Assembly (NCBI GenBank): GCA_036480335.1
Contig: JAZGGH010000040.1
Coordinates: forward strand, 31,042 to 95,041
DNA from: JAZGER01 sp036480335
GTDB taxonomy: Bacteria; Pseudomonadota; Gammaproteobacteria; DSM-19610
Length of the DNA stretch: 64,000 bases
Reading direction: 5' to 3'
Made by a program: the position numbers and the translations under genes. Below the pieces are notes generated by a model. It was not told the DNA's origin and did not search any database. It saw only the letters and a program-made list of their open reading frames with translations. This document shows, in pieces, positions 34,275 through 42,474 of this stretch; the first letter of the stretch is position 1, and every line of letters starts with the position of its first letter.

Positions 34275-34338
34275 CAAAAAAGGGTATGGATCCGGGCGAC
34301 TTACAAGACTTATGTTTATCACCGTAGACTTGCTTTTG

Positions 34339-34367
34339 ACTATAACAGCCCTGACTCGTCAGTTCAA
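34339..34367 (-). promoter_or_regulatory. Putative sigma70 promoter of rne
   Basis: Minus-strand TTGAAC (34362-34367) and TATAGT (34339-34344) are separated by exactly 17 bp. The expected start is near 34332, giving a leader of about 290 nt. The spacer contains CTGAC-N2-GTCAG, an inverted repeat that could be an operator. Confidence 0.55.
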
Positions 34368-34453
34368 ATCCTTGAGAGCTAAAAACTGTCGTTATTCCCT
34401 GACATTATCATAGACAATTCATCTTGATAGCTTGTACATGGTAAACTGTTCAA

Positions 34454-35392
34454 ATGACTTCAATTTCCGGACCCTCCGTTCAGTTGCTGGATATCAGCGA
34501 TGATGAAGCGGGACAGCGCATCGACAATTTTCTGATGCGAGTACTCAAAGGAGTGCCTCGCTCGCGTATTTATCGCATTATTAGAAAAGGTGAAGTGCGT
34601 ATCAATAAAGGCAGGGTGAAACCGGAATACCATTTGCAGGCGGGTGATCGGGTCAGAGTACCCCCGGTACGCTTGCCGGATAAACACAAAGTAGACCCGC
34701 GAGCCCACTTTTCGGTCGATCTGGAACAACGTATTATCTATGAAGATAAGCGTTTGCTTGTTATTGACAAGCCTTCAGGGCTGGCTGTGCATGGTGGCAG
34801 TGGCTTGCGTTCTGGTTTGATAGAATCTCTGCGTGCACAGCGTCCGGATGCGCCTTACCTGGAACTTGTTCACCGTCTTGATCGGGCGACATCCGGATGT
34901 TTGATGATTGCCAAGAAGCGCAGTGAGTTACGCAGTTTGCACGAGATGCTTAGAAATCATCAGGTGACAAAAAAATATTTTCTGCTGGCAATGGGAGATT
35001 TTACAAAAACCCGACTGACTGTGGATGCACCGCTGATAAAAAATCAGCTCAGGGGTGGGGAAAGGGTGGTGAAAGTTGACGCGCAGGGCAAGTCTGCACT
35101 GACGCGTTTCAAGGTGGTGGAGAAATATGCCCTGGCGACTCTGATGGAAGCAGACCTGGCAAGTGGCCGAACACATCAGATTCGAGTGCATGCTACTCAT
35201 GTAGGTCATCCGATTGCCGGCGATGAACGCTATGGTGATGCCGATTTTAACAGGGAGATGCGCTCAAATGGCCTTAAGCGGCTTTTTCTTCATGCGCACT
35301 TTCTTGCTTTTGAAGATGCTGGGACGGGCCGTTCTATTACTGTCAGTTGCCCCCTCGCAGACGATTTGCATCGGGTGATTAATTCGCTCTAA
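34454..35392 (+). CDS. rluC: 23S rRNA pseudouridine synthase RluC
   Basis: A 312-residue pseudouridine synthase of the RluA family that modifies U955, U2504 and U2580 of 23S rRNA (E. coli numbering). An N-terminal S4 domain (about residues 15-75: QRIDNFLMRVLKGVPRSRIYRIIRKGEVRINKGR) is followed by the catalytic domain with HRLDRATSG, whose Asp is catalytic. ASGRTHQIRVHATHVGHPIAGDERYG and LKRLFLHAHFLAF are typical of RluC. Divergence from rne is the conserved gammaproteobacterial arrangement. Confidence 0.95.
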   Translation: MTSISGPSVQLLDISDDEAGQRIDNFLMRVLKGVPRSRIYRIIRKGEVRINKGRVKPEYHLQAGDRVRVPPVRLPDKHKVDPRAHFSVDLEQRIIYEDKRLLVIDKPSGLAVHGGSGLRSGLIESLRAQRPDAPYLELVHRLDRATSGCLMIAKKRSELRSLHEMLRNHQVTKKYFLLAMGDFTKTRLTVDAPLIKNQLRGGERVVKVDAQGKSALTRFKVVEKYALATLMEADLASGRTHQIRVHATHVGHPIAGDERYGDADFNREMRSNGLKRLFLHAHFLAFEDAGTGRSITVSCPLADDLHRVINSL

Positions 35393-35424
35393 ATGATGAG
35401 CAGTTAACTAACAGGAATTTGGAA

Positions 35425-36135
35425 ATGCCAGATAAATACAGTCTAGTCATCTTCGACTGGGATGGGACCTTGATGGATTCGGAGCAACAGATTGTGTTTT
35501 CGATTCAGGCGGCAATCAGTGATCTTGGGCTGGAGGAACGCAGCCACTTTGAATGCAAACAGATTATTGGTCTGGGTTTGAAGGAGGCGCTTGCTGCATT
35601 GTATCCTGAGGCTGATGACGCGCTACTCAAGGTTTTTGTTGAGCGTTATCGGTATTACTGGTTTGGTGAAAGCAAAGAGTCCATTTTGTTTGATGGCGTT
35701 GTGGAGATGCTGGAGCAATTGCGTTCCCGGAATGTTTTACTGGCGGTGGCGACAGGAAAAGGACGTATGGGCCTCGATAAGGTTTTGCAAGAAACGCAAT
35801 TGAGAGAACATTTTGTGGCAACCCGCTGTGCAGAAGAAACTCGTTCCAAACCGCACCCGAAAATGTTGCTTGAAATCTTCGATGAATTGAAAGTTTCTCC
35901 ACAGCAGTCGCTAATGGTTGGAGATACCGAGTTTGATCTGCATATGGCAAACCGGGCAAAAGTTGATGCTGTGGCAGTAAATTATGGCGTTCATGATGAG
36001 GTGCGTTTGAATGCTTGCAAGCCACTTGCAAGTTATAGCTCGGTTCGGGAGCTTTCCGATTGGTTATCTGTCAATACGACTGCAAATACTGATTACAGAA
36101 TTAATACAAAACAGGATGGTTTAGCACATGAGTAA
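35425..36135 (+). CDS. Phosphoglycolate-phosphatase-like HAD hydrolase
   Basis: A 236-residue HAD-IA phosphatase. ATG at 35425 has AGGA 8 bp upstream and is preferred over an in-frame TTG at 35419. Motif I is F-D-W-D-G-T-L-M-D-S, motif II AVATGKGR, motif III the Lys in SKPHPKML, and motif IV VGDTEFDL. The cap is of the four-helix C1 type. The homologous gene between rluC and sppA in Pseudomonas-type genomes is annotated only as a HAD or phosphoglycolate phosphatase, so the substrate is uncertain. Its end overlaps sppA by 8 bp. Confidence 0.9.
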   Translation: MPDKYSLVIFDWDGTLMDSEQQIVFSIQAAISDLGLEERSHFECKQIIGLGLKEALAALYPEADDALLKVFVERYRYYWFGESKESILFDGVVEMLEQLRSRNVLLAVATGKGRMGLDKVLQETQLREHFVATRCAEETRSKPHPKMLLEIFDELKVSPQQSLMVGDTEFDLHMANRAKVDAVAVNYGVHDEVRLNACKPLASYSSVRELSDWLSVNTTANTDYRINTKQDGLAHE

Positions 36136-37108
36136 TTCAGAAAACCCTTTCACTGTAGATGCAGAGAATAAAAAGGAAGGTTGGGAAAAAGATGTTGTCA
36201 CCGAACTGGCCTTTTCTGCGATCAAGGAACAGCGTAGAACTCGTCGCTGGGGAATATTTTTCAAATTGTTGATGTTTGCCTATTTACTGGGGATTCTTTT
36301 TCTATATCGACCAGGCGGTTTTTCTGACGGAAGTAAAACCGATGAAGATCATACTGCGGTTATTGATCTCAAGGGCATTATTTCTGCTGACGATGAAGCA
36401 AGCGCAGATACAATTATTACCGGCCTGCGCGAAGCGTATGAAAATGAGCATGTCAAAGGTGTCATTCTCAGGATTAATAGCCCTGGAGGCAGCCCGGTAC
36501 AATCGGCCTATATTAACGATGAAATGCATAAATTGAGAGAAGAGCACCCTGATATACCCTTATATGCTGTGGTTACAGATATGTGTGCTTCTGGTGGTTA
36601 TTTTATTGCTGTGGCTGCTGAAAAAATCTATGCCGATAAAAGCAGTGTTGTCGGTTCTATCGGAGTGCGCATGGATGGTTTCGGTTTCGTTGATGCTATG
36701 AACAAGCTAGGGGTTGAACGTCGTCTCTTGACGGCTGGCGAACATAAGGGTTTTCTGGATCCCTTTATGCCGACGAAAGAAGATGACGTTGAACATGTAA
36801 AAGGTTTGCTTGCCAGTATTCATGAACAGTTTATAGATAATGTGAGAGCAGGGCGTGGTGATCGTCTGCATGAAACACCAACCATGTTCAGCGGTCTGAT
36901 ATGGACGGGTGAACAGGCAAAAGAACTGGGCCTGATTGACGATTTTGGAACATCCAGTTATGTTGCAAAGGAAATATTTGGTGCAGAAGAGCTGGTTGAT
37001 TACACGCCGGCAGCAGATTTATTCGAGAAGTTCAGCAAACGTTTTGGCGTGGCACTGGGGCAGGGTATTGGCAAGGTGCTGAGCCAGCAAAGCATTCAGT
37101 TGAAATAA
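36128..37108 (+). CDS. sppA: Signal peptide peptidase SppA (S49 family)
   Basis: A 326-residue membrane protease of the short SppA type. There is a cytoplasmic N-terminus, one transmembrane helix (about residues 42-60) and a periplasmic protease domain. The nucleophile is Ser155 in DMCASGGYFIA. Lys207 in AGEHKGFL lies 52 residues later, the same spacing as the Ser-Lys dyad of Bacillus SppA. The oxyanion-side motif INSPGGSP is also intact. It clears cleaved signal peptides from the inner membrane. It overlaps the HAD gene and is convergent with maf over 17 bp. Confidence 0.93.
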   Translation: MSNSENPFTVDAENKKEGWEKDVVTELAFSAIKEQRRTRRWGIFFKLLMFAYLLGILFLYRPGGFSDGSKTDEDHTAVIDLKGIISADDEASADTIITGLREAYENEHVKGVILRINSPGGSPVQSAYINDEMHKLREEHPDIPLYAVVTDMCASGGYFIAVAAEKIYADKSSVVGSIGVRMDGFGFVDAMNKLGVERRLLTAGEHKGFLDPFMPTKEDDVEHVKGLLASIHEQFIDNVRAGRGDRLHETPTMFSGLIWTGEQAKELGLIDDFGTSSYVAKEIFGAEELVDYTPAADLFEKFSKRFGVALGQGIGKVLSQQSIQLK

Positions 37109-37125
37109 AATTGAGAAGCAGATAA

Positions 37126-37716
37126 TCAGGGGATGGTAAACCCTTCCAGCCTTAACCAGGTCACCAGTTGTATCAGGGGCAGACCCATCAGGGCGGAAGG
37201 GTCTTCTCCTTCCATGCGCTCAAACAGGCTGATACCTAAACCTTCCGATTTGAAACTTCCGGCACAATTATAGGGTTCATCGGCAAGTAGATATCGCTCG
37301 ATTTCCTCATTCGTTAGTTCTCTGAAGACAACGGAGAAAGGCACCAGCGTCGAATGGCTTATTCCGGCAGCAGCATTATGCAGGCAAAGCCCGGTCAGAA
37401 AGGTAACACGGTTACCAGACAGGCTTTTTAACTGCCGGATTGCATTTTCGTTATTACCCGGTTTTCCCAGAATCTGTTGCTTGCAGACAGCAACCTGATC
37501 TGAGCCAATCACCCAGGATTCAGAGTGGCTGTTAGCACCCGCCCGGGCTTTTAATTCTGACAGGCGTGCCACCAGTGCTTCGGCAGATTCATGTTTTTCA
37601 GGTGTTTCATCAACCTCAGGTCGTATCGTTTCAAAAGACAGGCCGAGTCGTTCGAGCAGTGCTTTTCGGTAGGGTGAGGTGGAGGCAAGTGTCAGGGCCG
37701 GTTGATGATCTGTCAT
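37126..37716 (-). CDS. yceF: Maf-family nucleotide pyrophosphatase (YceF type)
   Basis: A 196-residue Maf protein. The N-terminal LASTSPYRKALLERLGL is the Maf signature, with ETP (about residue 40) and the catalytic Asp in IGSDQVAV (about residue 70). The combination LASxSPxR.ALLxRLGL plus QVAV fits the YceF subtype, which hydrolyses 7-methyl-GTP; the YhdE subtype prefers dTTP/UTP. It starts 3 bp after the gshA stop, so it is probably read from the flavoprotein-gshA operon. Confidence 0.9.
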   Translation of the reverse strand: MTDHQPALTLASTSPYRKALLERLGLSFETIRPEVDETPEKHESAEALVARLSELKARAGANSHSESWVIGSDQVAVCKQQILGKPGNNENAIRQLKSLSGNRVTFLTGLCLHNAAAGISHSTLVPFSVVFRELTNEEIERYLLADEPYNCAGSFKSEGLGISLFERMEGEDPSALMGLPLIQLVTWLRLEGFTIP

Positions 37717-37719
37717 GGA

Positions 37720-39288
37720 TTATTGCTGCGAGAAGTATTGCTCAAGATAAGCTTCGAAACTTAGACTGTCAGACGCTTCTATTGCCTGTTGTTTTCCTCT
37801 GGATTGTTCTGCAGCCTGAAGGAAGATTGCTTGTCTGGCCTCATCGGTTGGCAGGTCAAGAAAATACCGCCGATGTTTTTTCGACAGGCGTTCGGCAAAT
37901 TTAAAAAACGTTTCCCGGTTGTTTTGCAGTTCGTTCAGAATTTGAGCCGATGGCGTCGCTTCAGGATCTAGCAGTTTGTCTTTTTGTGATGCCAGAGCCT
38001 TGCTGTAGTATTGTTGTTCATCATCAAGCAGTTTGCACAGTGGCAGCATCTGTTCGCACAGTTCCAGTCCCCAGTCTTTGAGTGTCAGTTTTTCACCATT
38101 ACGGTCAAGCATCAGGCCTGGCTCGCGCCCCTGATGCGCCGCGAGTAATTCATTCTGATCTATTGCATCGCGTTCAGTTGCATTGATGAGCGGACTGTCC
38201 TGTAGCAGGCAGAACACCAGTAACAGTTCAAGGAAATACAGTTGTTGGTCATTGATACCCAGAGGGTCGTAGGCATTGACGTCAATTGATCGCAGTTCAA
38301 CGTATTGAATACCCCTTTTGCTCAATGCCAGTGAGGGCATTTCCATGCCCTGCAGAATCTGTTTGGGTCGAATTGTGCTGTAATATTCATTTTCAATCTG
38401 CAGAATGTTGGCATTTAACTGGCGATATTCACCGTCTATCATGATGCCCAGCTTTTCATAGTCCTTACAGGGGGTTTTAACTGCCTTTAACAGACCTGCA
38501 GTATACTGTTCAAGAGAATTATAGTTGGCCTTGATGCCGTGTTCATTCTCCTTGTTATTCTGGTAGCCGATATCCCCCATTCTCAGTGACGTCGCATAAG
38601 GAAGATAAAAGGTACCGAAATCAAGTTCTGATAACTGGTTTGTCAGGCCACTGAGAAAGGTTTTGCAGACGGTGGGCGATGCGCCAAACAGATAGATGAC
38701 AAGCCAGCCATAGCGTTGCAGGTTTCGTATCAGTCCCATATAAGCGGTGTTGATGAAAGCCTGGTTACTTTCAGATTTTCCTTCGATGGATGCGTACTGT
38801 GGCCAAAAACTCTCAGGCACAGAATAGTTGAAGTGTACGCCGGCGATAACCTGCATCACCTTGCCGTAACGATAACCAAGCCCGCGACGATAAATATTTT
38901 TCATTTTGCCAGCATTCGAAGAGCCATATTCAGCAATGCGGATACTCGATTCGCCGGATATCACGCAGGGCATACTGGTTGACCAGAAGTATTCATTGTC
39001 CAGGCAGGTATAAGTGAATTGTTGGGCATCTCGCAGATAACGAGTAACTTCAGGAATATTGGCAAGCGGCGGTGTGACAAATTCAACCAGTGCTTCGGCG
39101 TAGTCTGTGGTAATAGAAGGATGTGTTAATGGCGAGCCCAGGCAATCAGGATGTGATGTCTGAGAGATCTTTCCTTCGCAGTTAACCCGCAAGCTTTCTT
39201 TTTCAACGCCGATTAGGCTGCCAGTGAAAGGCAGGTTTTTTGTGCCGGAAGATAATTTCTGCAGGCGTTGTTGCAGTTTTGAATACAC
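37720..39288 (-). CDS. gshA: Glutamate-cysteine ligase GshA
   Basis: A 522-residue enzyme for the first step of glutathione synthesis. GTG at 39288 is preferred: it has AGGG 7 bp upstream and gives a length close to E. coli GshA (518), with the family motif GVEKESLRV about 30 residues in. The alternative ATG at 39357 lacks a ribosome site, overlaps the upstream gene by 52 bp and adds 23 residues. Other family features include TDYAEALVEFVTPP, GVHFNYSVP, YVELRSIDVNAYDPLGI and the RETFFKFAERLSKKHR end. Upstream, the dihydrolipoamide-dehydrogenase-like flavoprotein is probably in the same operon; downstream, maf follows by 3 bp. Confidence 0.93.
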   Translation of the reverse strand: MYSKLQQRLQKLSSGTKNLPFTGSLIGVEKESLRVNCEGKISQTSHPDCLGSPLTHPSITTDYAEALVEFVTPPLANIPEVTRYLRDAQQFTYTCLDNEYFWSTSMPCVISGESSIRIAEYGSSNAGKMKNIYRRGLGYRYGKVMQVIAGVHFNYSVPESFWPQYASIEGKSESNQAFINTAYMGLIRNLQRYGWLVIYLFGASPTVCKTFLSGLTNQLSELDFGTFYLPYATSLRMGDIGYQNNKENEHGIKANYNSLEQYTAGLLKAVKTPCKDYEKLGIMIDGEYRQLNANILQIENEYYSTIRPKQILQGMEMPSLALSKRGIQYVELRSIDVNAYDPLGINDQQLYFLELLLVFCLLQDSPLINATERDAIDQNELLAAHQGREPGLMLDRNGEKLTLKDWGLELCEQMLPLCKLLDDEQQYYSKALASQKDKLLDPEATPSAQILNELQNNRETFFKFAERLSKKHRRYFLDLPTDEARQAIFLQAAEQSRGKQQAIEASDSLSFEAYLEQYFSQQ

Positions 39289-39295
39289 GAAATAG

Positions 39296-39299
39296 CCCT
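39296..39299 (-). promoter_or_regulatory. Ribosome site deciding gshA start
   Basis: Minus-strand AGGG lies 7 bp before the GTG at 39288, inside the end of the upstream gene. No comparable site precedes the ATG at 39357. Confidence 0.55.
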
Positions 39300-39305
39300 G
39301 TTCAG

Positions 39306-40712
39306 TTAGTTTTCTAGTAGCCTGAGGCCAGCTGGTATCGTTGTTTGAATATTGCATTCGCTGAGCAACGTTCTTAATACAGGTTGCAGGGCTTCTTCAA
39401 GGACAGGATGATAAAAGGGCATCTCCAGCATTTGTAGAACAGTCATCTGCTGCTCAATCGACCATGCTAGCAGATGCCCCAGATGCTCACCCTGTGCCAT
39501 CACCAGTGAAGCGCCCAGTAGGGTGCCATCCTGTTTGTTGGCATATAACCTGATAAGCCCACGGTTGCGACCCATGATGAGTGCGCGCCCGACCGGCGCC
39601 AGACTAATCGATGCAATTGCTGTTGCGCCCAGATCAAGTTCTGCGTAGCTCAGGCCAACAGAGACAATGTTCGGATCGGAGAAGGTAATGGAAAAAGGAG
39701 TTTTTCGTCTGAATCGCCGGATAGATGCAGCGCTGGCGTTGAGGCCGGCAATGGTGCCTTCGTCACCGGCTTCATGTAATAGAGGGCGGTCGCCATTATT
39801 GTCACCGGCAATGAATACTGGCTGTCCGGTAATCTGCATCGTGTGCGGATCATAGTCAGGAATACCCTGATCGTTACAGCGAATACCTGCCTTGTCCAGT
39901 TGCAAATTTTCCAGAGTCGGGCGCCTTCCCATACACACCAGTACCTTGTCGACGGTGATTTTATTATCTCCGCAACTTACCTGTAGCTGGCCATTATCCA
40001 GCGACTGAATATTCGCGGCATGTCCTAACCAGAGAGTCATTTCCTTGCTCAGGAGGTCAGTCGCAGTTTTCGCAGTTTCTGGATCCGTTAAGCCCGCAAT
40101 TGTATCTACCTGGTCGATACCCACCGTACGCACACCCAGCCGGTGTAACGATTGTCCGAGTTCCAGGCCGATAACCCCGAGGCCAATAATAGCCATGGAT
40201 TCAGGCAGATCACCCATTTCAAAAAATTCATCGGTGGTAACAATGCTGTCTCCAAATTCTCGCCAGCTATTGGGTACAATAGGAGATGAGCCGGTCGCTA
40301 GAATGATTTTTTCAGCATGAATTTGTTCACCATCTGCTTCAAGTATTCCCGGCGCGATAAAATGCGCGTTGGCTGTGATCAGTTCATCTCCCATCTGATC
40401 AACCGAATTCGATAGCACCCGATCAACAAAGGTGTCGCGCAGGTCTTCAACGTGCTCCATGGCATCAGCAGTAGTGATAGTCAGATTGTCTCCGCCTTCA
40501 ATACCTTCCCGCTTGAATATTTTACGTCGGTGGAAATCTTCAGCGATCTGGATTAGCGCTTTGGATGGCATACAGCCAACACGTGCACAGGTGGTACCTA
40601 ATTCACCACCGTCAATCAGTACAAAATTTTTGCCGGCGGCTTTCACCTGGCTCATGGCATAAAGGCCTGCTGAACCGGCACCTACAATGGCTACATCAAC
40701 CTGACGGGTCAT
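39306..40712 (-). CDS. Dihydrolipoamide-dehydrogenase-like flavoprotein
   Basis: A 468-residue FAD-dependent pyridine nucleotide-disulfide oxidoreductase. The FAD motif is V-G-A-G-S-A-G, and the redox pair sits in GTTCARVGCMPSKALI (CX4C). The NAD motif is GLGVIGLELGQSL, and the second FAD motif is VFIAGDNNGDRP. The C-terminal base region reads FYHPVLEEAL in place of the classical HxHPTxSE; the His and Glu are kept. It lies next to gshA rather than in a 2-oxoacid dehydrogenase operon, so it may be an Lpd3-like or glutathione/thiol-related reductase. A good TAAGGAG ribosome site precedes the ATG, and a 141-bp mobile element lies 18 bp further upstream. Confidence 0.88.
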   Translation of the reverse strand: MTRQVDVAIVGAGSAGLYAMSQVKAAGKNFVLIDGGELGTTCARVGCMPSKALIQIAEDFHRRKIFKREGIEGGDNLTITTADAMEHVEDLRDTFVDRVLSNSVDQMGDELITANAHFIAPGILEADGEQIHAEKIILATGSSPIVPNSWREFGDSIVTTDEFFEMGDLPESMAIIGLGVIGLELGQSLHRLGVRTVGIDQVDTIAGLTDPETAKTATDLLSKEMTLWLGHAANIQSLDNGQLQVSCGDNKITVDKVLVCMGRRPTLENLQLDKAGIRCNDQGIPDYDPHTMQITGQPVFIAGDNNGDRPLLHEAGDEGTIAGLNASAASIRRFRRKTPFSITFSDPNIVSVGLSYAELDLGATAIASISLAPVGRALIMGRNRGLIRLYANKQDGTLLGASLVMAQGEHLGHLLAWSIEQQMTVLQMLEMPFYHPVLEEALQPVLRTLLSECNIQTTIPAGLRLLEN

Positions 40713-40734
40713 GTGTCAAACTCCTTACTCATTA

Positions 40735-40875
40735 GGGTGCCCCTATGTGTGTCTTTTCGCCCGATTTCTGCGTTGGATGACAATTGCGATCCTTAATGTA
40801 TGCTTTAATACACTGCGGTTCTCAAAATTCATCCGCCTTGAACTCAGACGAAAATCCTAATTAATAGAGGTACCC
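40735..40875 (+). mobile_element. 141-bp non-autonomous element, copy 1
   Basis: The most diverged of three copies. The ends are GGGTGCCCCTAT and ATTAATAGAGGTACCC, flanked by a perfect ATTA duplication (40731-40734 and 40876-40879). The interior shares CTTTTCGCCCGATTTCTGCG and CCGCCTTGAACTCAGACGAA with the other copies. No ORF is present. The 4-bp A/T-rich duplication and short inverted ends suggest mobilisation by an IS5-type transposase. It fills most of the gap between fpr and the flavoprotein gene, ending or starting just upstream of that gene's ribosome site. Confidence 0.85.
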
Positions 40876-40922
40876 ATTATATTATCTTGACGAAATGGGC
40901 AAGATACTGGAATTTTCAATGA

Positions 40923-41687
40923 TTACCAGTAGTTTTCCACAGTTATTTGTCCTGGAGTTTTACGGCGATTGCGTGTCAGGCCACGATCCAGCAATACCTG
41001 AGTCGTCTCTTTTACCATTGCCGGATTACCACAGATCATGATCTGGCTATTGTCAGTGGTTATAGTAAGGCCTGTGCGTTTTTCCAGTGCTCCGGATTTG
41101 ATGCTGGCAGGTATACGGCCGCTGAAACAGTGGCTTATCTGTTCGCGGCTGACGAAGGGAATATAGTCGAAATCATTCTTATGTTCTTTCGAGATAAAGT
41201 CAATATCCTCTTGAAATGACAATTCTTTTTGTTGCCTGACGGCATGTACCAACACCACTTTTTTAAACTTTTCCCAGACGCTTTTTTGCTTCAGAATGGA
41301 CAGGAAGGGCCCGATAGCCGTGCCTGTTGATAACATCCATAATTGTTTGGCTGCCGGGACTTCATCAAGCACAAGAAATCCTGAAGCCCGTTTCATGACC
41401 ATTAGCTCATCACCAGGCGCTAGTCTAATCATCTCGCTGGTTAATGGTCCATCGGGGACAGTAACAAAATAAAATTCCAGGGTGCTGTCATCAGGTTCAT
41501 TCACAAACGAATAAGGACGACTGATGAATTGATCATCAAGCATGAGTCCCAGTTTTGTGAACTGTCCGGCTTTGAAGGGATGGTTGTCGGCTCTCACATG
41601 GATAGAGTAAAGTTTTTCCGTCCATCTGTTGAGCTTAACAACAGAACCTTGTGCCCATTTTTCTGGGTCAGGACTAGCCGTTGTCAT
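40923..41687 (-). CDS. fpr: Ferredoxin/flavodoxin-NADP+ reductase
   Basis: A 254-residue FAD enzyme of the bacterial Fpr class. FAD-binding RPYSFVNEP (about residues 57-65), the NADP-binding STGTAIGPFLSIL (about 120-132) and the C-terminal MICGNPAMVKE plus a terminal aromatic (ENYW) are all present. It moves electrons between NADPH and ferredoxin or flavodoxin, in redox stress defence and iron-sulfur metabolism. Its start overlaps the end of the upstream orphan gene by 14 bp, which implies co-transcription. Confidence 0.94.
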   Translation of the reverse strand: MTTASPDPEKWAQGSVVKLNRWTEKLYSIHVRADNHPFKAGQFTKLGLMLDDQFISRPYSFVNEPDDSTLEFYFVTVPDGPLTSEMIRLAPGDELMVMKRASGFLVLDEVPAAKQLWMLSTGTAIGPFLSILKQKSVWEKFKKVVLVHAVRQQKELSFQEDIDFISKEHKNDFDYIPFVSREQISHCFSGRIPASIKSGALEKRTGLTITTDNSQIMICGNPAMVKETTQVLLDRGLTRNRRKTPGQITVENYW

Positions 41688-42366
41688 GGTTTACCGAATG
41701 GGTTTGATCAAGTTCCTGCATGTGGGCTCCAATCAGTTCAAGGTTTCTGGCAGCAGCGTCAAGCTTATGCTCACTGTCAATTTTCTCTAGCCAGTTTGTG
41801 GCTTCGTGCAGAATGACAAGCAACTGATTTTCATCAAACAGGCTTAAGGCTTCGAGTAAAACGTTCGGTGCTACGCTCAACAGGGTAGGGATCAGCTCAT
41901 CTTTACCAATAGGAGAGTCTTCAGCTGTGATATCTGCAATTAACGGAATTTGTTGCAGTTTGAAGTGTTCGCTTCTGGCAATGTCTTCGTCAGCTAATTG
42001 TTGCATGGCATGACTATCCTCAAGGGATTCTTTACGAATAGCGGCCATGATTGAAGCAATTAATCGGCTAATTGCACCCTGATGTTCGCTCAGGTCACCT
42101 GCCAGACTGCAGGATACCTGATAAAGACGGTCCAGAGATTCTTTGATAGCCAGAATAGTTTCACTGGGAGTGTTTTCATCAAGATCCGCTACCTGGCTGA
42201 TAACGTCTTTGAAGTCTTCCTGAAAAGTGGCTGCATCATCCTGATCCTGACGCTTTGCCAGTACAATTTGTTGAGCCGATATCTGTCTGACAGATTCTGG
42301 AAACAAAGGATTATTTTTGCGTCGTAACAGGTGGCGCTCATGTTTACCTGGATATGTAGATTTCAT
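41674..42366 (-). CDS. Hypothetical helical protein upstream of fpr
   Basis: A 230-residue cytoplasmic protein that I do not recognise. The N-terminus is basic (KHERHLLRRKNN); the rest is acidic and predicted all-helical, with no signal peptide or membrane segment. It has no cysteine-rich or nucleotide-binding motif; single cysteines are scattered. The end of the gene overlaps fpr by 14 bp, so it is probably co-translated, and a role in regulating or assembling a redox or chemosensory complex is possible but unsupported. Confidence 0.75.
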   Translation of the reverse strand: MKSTYPGKHERHLLRRKNNPLFPESVRQISAQQIVLAKRQDQDDAATFQEDFKDVISQVADLDENTPSETILAIKESLDRLYQVSCSLAGDLSEHQGAISRLIASIMAAIRKESLEDSHAMQQLADEDIARSEHFKLQQIPLIADITAEDSPIGKDELIPTLLSVAPNVLLEALSLFDENQLLVILHEATNWLEKIDSEHKLDAAARNLELIGAHMQELDQTHSVNHDNG

Positions 42367-42474
42367 ACCCGTATTTTACGGTTTTATTGCGGCTTCGTAC
42401 AGGCTAACAATACTTACGAATAAAGTGGAAATTTGCCTGTTCTTACATAATTAGTCAGCAGTATTGACCTGATA

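Larger units (their letters stand above)
34041..34453. other. Divergent rne-rluC intergenic region
   Basis: This 413-bp stretch is the longest gene-free interval in the window. On the minus strand it contains a sigma70-like promoter for rne and a leader of about 290 nt with a clear hairpin. On the plus strand it must hold the rluC promoter, for which I see only weak candidates near 34412-34440. No tRNA, small ORF or repeat was recognised. Confidence 0.7.
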
